From JADFUS01 sp964368765 (GTDB taxonomy: Bacteria > Bacteroidota > Bacteroidia > Bacteroidales > Rikenellaceae): 18,586 bases of DNA. The stretch spans positions 1 to 18,586 of the forward strand of contig CAYJCU010000035.1 in NCBI GenBank assembly GCA_964368765.1, in the 5' to 3' direction. Shown one piece after another: positions 15,292 to 18,586 of the stretch. Made by a program: the position numbers and the translations under genes. The notes below the pieces were generated by a model. It was given only the letters and a program-made list of their open reading frames with translations, had not been told where the DNA came from and ran no database searches. Each line of letters opens with the position of its first letter. Position 1 is the first letter of the stretch.

Positions 15292-16449
15292 ATGAGATTA
15301 AGAAACACTATTATTTTCGCACTTCTTGCGATGCTTACCTACACTTCATGTGGAGAGAACACAATCACAGAAACAGAGACAATTATAGACACGGTAATTA
15401 TTCGTGATACTATTATTTATCAAGAGCCCGATCCGTATGAAAATTTCACAACAACAGGTTTTTATCTTCTTTCAGAGGGTACTTATGGGGCAGGTGATTC
15501 ACAATTATCATATTATGACCTAAGCAATAGCGACAATCCTCTTACAATGGATTATTTAGGTAGCAAAAATAGTGGAGCTAAGCTAGGAGACACTGCACAA
15601 GATGTTATTGTTTACGGCGGAAAGAGCTATGTAATAGTTAATAACTCTAATAAAGTTGTAATTCTAAATGCACATAACGGCGTTATGGAGAAAGAGCTTG
15701 AACTGAAAAAAGATGATGTAGGTGTATCTCCTCGTTATGCAGTTGGAGCTGAGGGCAAGGTATTTATATCAACATGGCATGATGGTGTTATGGTATTAGA
15801 TACCACTACACTTACACTAGATAGCTCTATTGCCCTATCGCAGGCTTTTAGCGAGGGGATAGCTTATGTTGATGGTAATTTGTATGTTGCTAACTCAGGC
15901 ATAGCTGGCGAGCCTTACGGCGGAAATGGAAATACTATATCAATAGTATCTGTTGAAGAGAAAAGAGAGATAGGTACAATAGAGGTGCCTAAAAATCCAA
16001 ATATATTAAAAGTGGCAGATAATGGAGATATGTATCTATCAACTTGGGGAGACTACTACTCTACTGAGGCACTTCTACATAAGATAGACTATAAAAATAA
16101 AACTGTTGAGAAGACATGGAGTGATTTCTCAGCCTCTAAATTTGCTATTACAGATAAATATATCTATACATATAACTTTAGTTATATAGTTTATGAGATG
16201 GTATATAAGCGTATCCACAGAGATTGCGGATTATATGAGGATTATGATATTCAATCAGAGGCTCTCCGTTCTGTTTATGGTGTGTCGTCAGACCCAATAA
16301 CAAATGATATATTCATCACGTGCGAGAGTGGTGCCGTAGTGTGGTATAATGAAGAGGGCGAGGTAAAGAGAGAGTTTACTATAACAATACCTGAGGTGCA
16401 TGGTGTTCGCACTAATAGAGTTGTGCCAGTAACATTTGAAAAACGATAA
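15292..16449 (+). CDS. btuG: BtuG-like surface cobalamin-binding lipoprotein (DUF5074 beta-propeller)
   Basis: The 385-residue lipoprotein has a short signal peptide with lipobox LTYTSC and lipidated Cys20, followed by Gly-Glu-Asn. An acidic/Thr-rich linker reaches residue 55. The rest is a YncE/DUF5074-type beta-propeller: GFYLLSEGTYGAGDS (56-70), LGDTAQDVIVYGGKSYVIVN (98-117), RYAVGAEGKVFISTW (148-162), GIAYVDGNLYVANSG (189-203) and NILKVADNGDMYLSTWGD (237-254) are successive blade repeats. This is the BtuG family, which in Bacteroides binds B12 with very high affinity on the cell surface and passes it to BtuB. The upstream cobalamin riboswitch supports the call. No btuB is within the window, so its partner is unknown. 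Confidence 0.88.
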   Translation: MRLRNTIIFALLAMLTYTSCGENTITETETIIDTVIIRDTIIYQEPDPYENFTTTGFYLLSEGTYGAGDSQLSYYDLSNSDNPLTMDYLGSKNSGAKLGDTAQDVIVYGGKSYVIVNNSNKVVILNAHNGVMEKELELKKDDVGVSPRYAVGAEGKVFISTWHDGVMVLDTTTLTLDSSIALSQAFSEGIAYVDGNLYVANSGIAGEPYGGNGNTISIVSVEEKREIGTIEVPKNPNILKVADNGDMYLSTWGDYYSTEALLHKIDYKNKTVEKTWSDFSASKFAITDKYIYTYNFSYIVYEMVYKRIHRDCGLYEDYDIQSEALRSVYGVSSDPITNDIFITCESGAVVWYNEEGEVKREFTITIPEVHGVRTNRVVPVTFEKR

Positions 16450-17418
16450 ATGAGAAACAATCTTTTCATATTCGGGTTAGTGCTGCTCTTCGCCACCATT
16501 TCGTGTGGCGAAGGGGAGTCCCCCATAGATACAGATACACCAGAGCCTCAAATAGCATCGAAACATATAACAAAGGTGTTCGAATATATGCCTGCCGTTG
16601 GCTCTTTTGTAAATATATCTCCTCTCTATGAGGAGGGAGATACGCAAGAGAGTATAAATGCAAAGGTTTTAAAAGCTATTGAGGGCGACACACCAAACTA
16701 CATAACATTAGGTGGTTATGGCGGCTATGTGGTTGTGGGTTTCGATACCACTATTGTAAATAGAGAGGGTGCCGATTTTAAGGTGCAGGGTAACGCATTT
16801 TATAACATATCAACCCCTAGTGGTATAGCTGGTGGTAGTTTCGAGCCTGCTATTATTATGGTATCAACAGACAGCAATGGCGATGGCTTACCTAATGACA
16901 AATGGTACGAGATAGAGGGTAGCGCACATAGAGATGCTAAACAAGAGGAGTGGTATAACCACGCTGCCGCTAATGACAACGATATGGAGTTTGTAAAAGA
17001 GTATGAGATGGTATATTATAACTCAAAATCAGACAATGTTATCAAATGGAGAGATAATAAAGGTAATAGTGGCGTTATCAACCCACTATCAACACATAGA
17101 AATGGTTACTATCCCGAGTGGATAGAGGCAGACTCATTGCTATTTAAGGGTAGTCGCCTACCACAAAACGGGGTGGATGAGAGCAGTGATGGACTAACAA
17201 TATTCGTACTATATGGTTTTGAGTATGGTTATGCAGATAATGCACCTAATGGCGATATGAGAACCGAGATAGATATTAACTGGGCAATAGATGGTAATGG
17301 CGAGAGTATATATCTTGAAAATATTGATTTTATAAAGATATATAATGGTGTTAATCAATGGAACGGCTGGTTGGGCGAATGCTCTACTGAGATAGCCGGA
17401 ATTACAATAATAGACTAA
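16450..17418 (+). CDS. Surface lipoprotein of cobalamin-uptake loci
   Basis: This 322-residue lipoprotein has lipobox FATISC with Cys19. The sequence resembles the 'cell surface protein' family that accompanies BtuG in Bacteroides B12 loci. Recognisable segments are TLGGYGGYVVVGFDTTIVN (86-104), VQGNAFY (112-118), a calcium-site-like DSNGDGLPND at 141-150 preceded by IIMVST and followed by KWYEIEGSAH, and a C-terminal FIKIYNGVNQWNGWLGE (294-310). The ATG follows the btuG-like stop codon with no gap, so the two are co-translated and share the riboswitch. Its own function is not established to my knowledge. A role as an accessory B12 or corrinoid binder is inference from context. It is not clearly the named BtuH family. 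Confidence 0.8.
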   Translation: MRNNLFIFGLVLLFATISCGEGESPIDTDTPEPQIASKHITKVFEYMPAVGSFVNISPLYEEGDTQESINAKVLKAIEGDTPNYITLGGYGGYVVVGFDTTIVNREGADFKVQGNAFYNISTPSGIAGGSFEPAIIMVSTDSNGDGLPNDKWYEIEGSAHRDAKQEEWYNHAAANDNDMEFVKEYEMVYYNSKSDNVIKWRDNKGNSGVINPLSTHRNGYYPEWIEADSLLFKGSRLPQNGVDESSDGLTIFVLYGFEYGYADNAPNGDMRTEIDINWAIDGNGESIYLENIDFIKIYNGVNQWNGWLGECSTEIAGITIID

Positions 17419-17427
17419 AAGAAAACG

Positions 17428-17509
17428 AAGTGGAGAGACAAACAAAATACAACATACTGCTAAAAATAAATAAAATTCAAATTCAATACCTCTGTTTGTC
17501 TCCCCACTT
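17428..17509 (+). terminator. Long-arm inverted repeat after cobalamin operon
   Basis: Arms 17428-17444 (AAGTGGAGAGACAAACA) and 17493-17509 pair over 17 bases with one A-C mismatch around a 48-base AT-rich loop. It begins 10 bases after the last gene. No T-run follows, so it is a terminator or a 3'-end stability element by position. Confidence 0.5.
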
Positions 17510-17522
17510 TAACGCATAGTTC

Positions 17523-17566
17523 TATGACGATTCGCAAAATAATGTTTTGCGAATCGTCATATTTTT
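17523..17566. terminator. Bidirectional terminator between convergent genes
   Basis: A perfect 17-bp stem (17523-17539 with 17545-17561) has loop TAATG. It is followed on the plus strand by TTTTT (17562-17566). The stem contains GATTCGCAAAA/TTTTGCGAATC, the same core as the end of the MITE-like element. It lies between the cobalamin operon (plus) and the PAS gene (minus) and can serve both. Confidence 0.75.
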
Positions 17567-17598
17567 CGGCTATAATCACAGGTTACATAAGACAGCCA

Positions 17599-17934
17599 TT
17601 ATCTTACATAGTGCGGCAACTCATAAGGGGTATCAAAGGCAAACTCCATAATACCTGCCACCTCTCCATCTCTAAACCACGCCATCTGGTGCACAACAGT
17701 CTTTTTACCCTGTTTCTCTAGTGTGTAGTGGTTAGATGTGCCTTCGTCAATTAATCGCTTTATTATGCCGTTCGAACGCTCGTTATGACATGGAGCAATA
17801 TTCTTACCCATCATATCGCCATACTTCTCCATTGCCTTAGCCGAAGCATCGTTCATATATAATATATTACCATCTAAATCACAAACAGTTACCCTACATG
17901 GTAACTCTTTCACCCAATCATATCCATTTATCAT
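17599..17934 (-). CDS. Single-domain PAS sensor protein
   Basis: The 111-residue protein is essentially one PAS domain. CRVTVCDLDGNILYMNDASAK (about 13-33) is the typical first strands and helix. GKNIAPCHNERSNGIIKRLIDEG (43-65) holds a Cys-His pair at 48-49 in the place where some PAS families, such as the one ending DUF438 proteins, have CH. The final strands are KKTVVHQMAWFRDGEVAGIMEF. There is no histidine kinase, GGDEF or HTH domain, so it must signal by protein contact, act as a small-molecule or cofactor binder, or serve as an enzyme-like stand-alone PAS. No obvious -7 box lies upstream. The gene is isolated between terminators and repeats. Confidence 0.8.
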   Translation of the reverse strand: MINGYDWVKELPCRVTVCDLDGNILYMNDASAKAMEKYGDMMGKNIAPCHNERSNGIIKRLIDEGTSNHYTLEKQGKKTVVHQMAWFRDGEVAGIMEFAFDTPYELPHYVR

Positions 17935-17973
17935 ATTTACTATCTATTTAAGTGTGTTAATAAAATTATCTAA

Positions 17974-18009
17974 GGCGATAGCGAGCGAGCCCGTTTAAGA
18001 GGCGCTCGA
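17974..18009. repeat. Short hairpin repeat shared with the MITE-like element
   Basis: GCGATAGCGAGCGAG at 17975-17989 is identical to 7827-7841 inside the MITE-like element, and both continue with a CCGTTTA-like loop and a GGC(A/G)CTCG arm. The hairpin is weaker here. It lies upstream of the PAS gene. The remaining bases of 17935-18111 hold only a short hairpin (GTATAAT 18035-18041 with ATTATAC 18052-18058), and I see no gene there. Confidence 0.6.
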
Positions 18010-18111
18010 TATTTTAAAAAATAATGCAGTAAAGGTATAATATTATTATCAATTATACAATAGGTATCGAAATAGTTTTTAAAGGGTAGCGAGTCAATAA
18101 CAAGGAAAACG

Positions 18112-18506
18112 CACGATTCGCTAGAATCGTAACTCTATTTCGGCTAGCAAAACCGGTCTGGAAGACCGCCCAGCTGGCGTGAGGCGAATATGTTTTTCTG
18201 TACTGGCACAGCGTCCACCACCGCTAAAAAGAGAAATTATTACGTAGAGTAACGAAGTAATAGTTTCTCCACGGTGGACGCACGATTCGCTAGAATCGTA
18301 ACTCTGTTTCGGCTAGCAAAACCGGTCTGGAAGACCGCCCAGCCGGCGTGAGGCGAATATGTTTTTCTGTACTGGCACAGCGTCCACCACCGCTAAAAAG
18401 AGAAATTATTACGTAGAGTAACGAAGTAATAGTTTCTCCACGGTGGACGCACGATTCGCTAGAATCGTAACTATGTTTCGGCAAACAAAACCGGTCTGAA
18501 AGACCG
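18112..18506. repeat. Tandem repeat, 169-bp unit, about 2.3 copies
   Basis: Units start at 18112, 18281 and 18450. Copies 1 and 2 differ at two positions only. Copy 3 is truncated after 57 bases and more diverged. Each unit begins with hairpin ACGATTC-GCTA-GAATCGT, then CGGTCT-GGA-AGACCG. Each complete unit ends in a nested stem: GCGTCCACC pairs with GGTGGACGC across the unit junction (18211-18219 with 18273-18281), enclosing 13-base arms 18231-18243 and 18257-18269 with one mismatch. No credible ORF runs through it; the open frame on the minus strand is low-complexity and repeat-derived. It lies just downstream of an rRNA operon. Confidence 0.9.
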
Positions 18507-18528
18507 ATAATATATCTACTACCCAAAA

Positions 18529-18569
18529 CAAAAAAAAGAGGGATTCAAACAAATGTCTGAATCCCTCTT
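18529..18569 (-). terminator. Rho-independent terminator of the rRNA operon
   Basis: A perfect 12-bp stem AAGAGGGATTCA/TGAATCCCTCTT (18536-18547 with 18558-18569) is followed on the minus strand by a run of seven or more T. It starts two bases after the inferred 5S rRNA end. Confidence 0.9.
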
Positions 18570-18570
18570 A

Positions 18571-18586
18571 AGTGGCGACTACCTAC
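18571..18586 (-). rRNA. 5S rRNA, 3' end only (partial)
   Basis: On the minus strand these bases read GTAGGTAGTCGCCACT, matching the conserved 3' end of bacterial 5S rRNA (GAGAGTAGGT-GTCGCC type). The strong terminator right after it supports the reading. Only about 15 bases are visible and the exact end is uncertain; the rest of the operon lies right of the window. Confidence 0.65.

Noticed and set aside
15292..16449. Generic YncE/surface-layer protein unrelated to B12
   Set aside because: The cobalamin riboswitch directly upstream and the GFYLLSEG and LGDTAQDV segments favour the BtuG family.
17419..17523. Small gene between the B12 operon and the terminator
   Set aside because: The interval is taken up by a long inverted repeat with an AT-rich loop and has no open frame of note.
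18112..18506. CRISPR-like array
   Set aside because: The period is 169 bases with nearly the whole unit identical; there are no short repeats with unique spacers and no cas genes.
18290..18526. 78-residue open frame on the minus strand
   Set aside because: It lies wholly in the tandem repeat and the rRNA terminator region, has no recognisable domain and arises from repeat sequence.

Overview
The window is a chromosomal segment of a Bacteroidota bacterium, most likely order Bacteroidales; I do not name a genus. Grounds: AT-rich DNA; promoters of the TTTG-N19-21-TAnnTTTG type instead of -35/-10 boxes; no Shine-Dalgarno sequences; lipoproteins with short signal peptides ending in Cys-Gly or Cys-Thr; and a BtuG-type surface vitamin B12-binding lipoprotein, a family known from gut Bacteroidales.

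Region 1 (1-7649) is one tight plus-strand operon for surface glycan or lipopolysaccharide synthesis. A late lipid A acyltransferase-like gene overlaps rfbC, followed by rfbD (the last two steps of dTDP-L-rhamnose synthesis), a GT4 glycosyltransferase, two tandem paralogous GT2 enzymes, a StrF-type glycosyltransferase and another GT2 enzyme. No flippase, polymerase, ligase, rfbA or rfbB is present, so these must lie elsewhere.

Region 2 (7650-8151) separates this operon from a convergent one and is built of repeats. A strong palindrome is followed by one copy of a dispersed repeat whose inverted partner opens the window (1-98). The inner copy is split by a 253-bp MITE-like insertion with imperfect terminal inverted repeats and a 6-bp target duplication. 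The copy at the window start is the uninterrupted version, so the empty site can be read directly.

Region 3 (8152-14782, minus strand) is an efflux operon: TetR regulator, TolC-like outer-membrane factor, lipoprotein membrane-fusion adaptor and RND inner-membrane pump, then a small PII-like protein after a structured spacer. A canonical promoter and two AAAACT-type inverted repeats, candidate TetR operators, lie upstream of tetR.

Region 4 (14911-17566, plus strand) is a cobalamin-riboswitch operon: a perfect Bacteroidota promoter, a complete aptamer, a long leader, a BtuG-like beta-propeller lipoprotein and a second surface lipoprotein, closed by two strong inverted repeats. No BtuB transporter gene lies in the window.

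Region 5 (17567-18586) holds a single-domain PAS protein gene on the minus strand, a short repeat shared with the MITE-like element, and a 169-bp tandem repeat (2.3 copies) full of hairpins. At the edge are the terminator and last bases of a 5S rRNA gene, so an rRNA operon on the minus strand ends here. No single undescribed protein system stands out. The most unusual content is the layered non-coding repeats at 1-98, 7718-8134 and 18112-18506.
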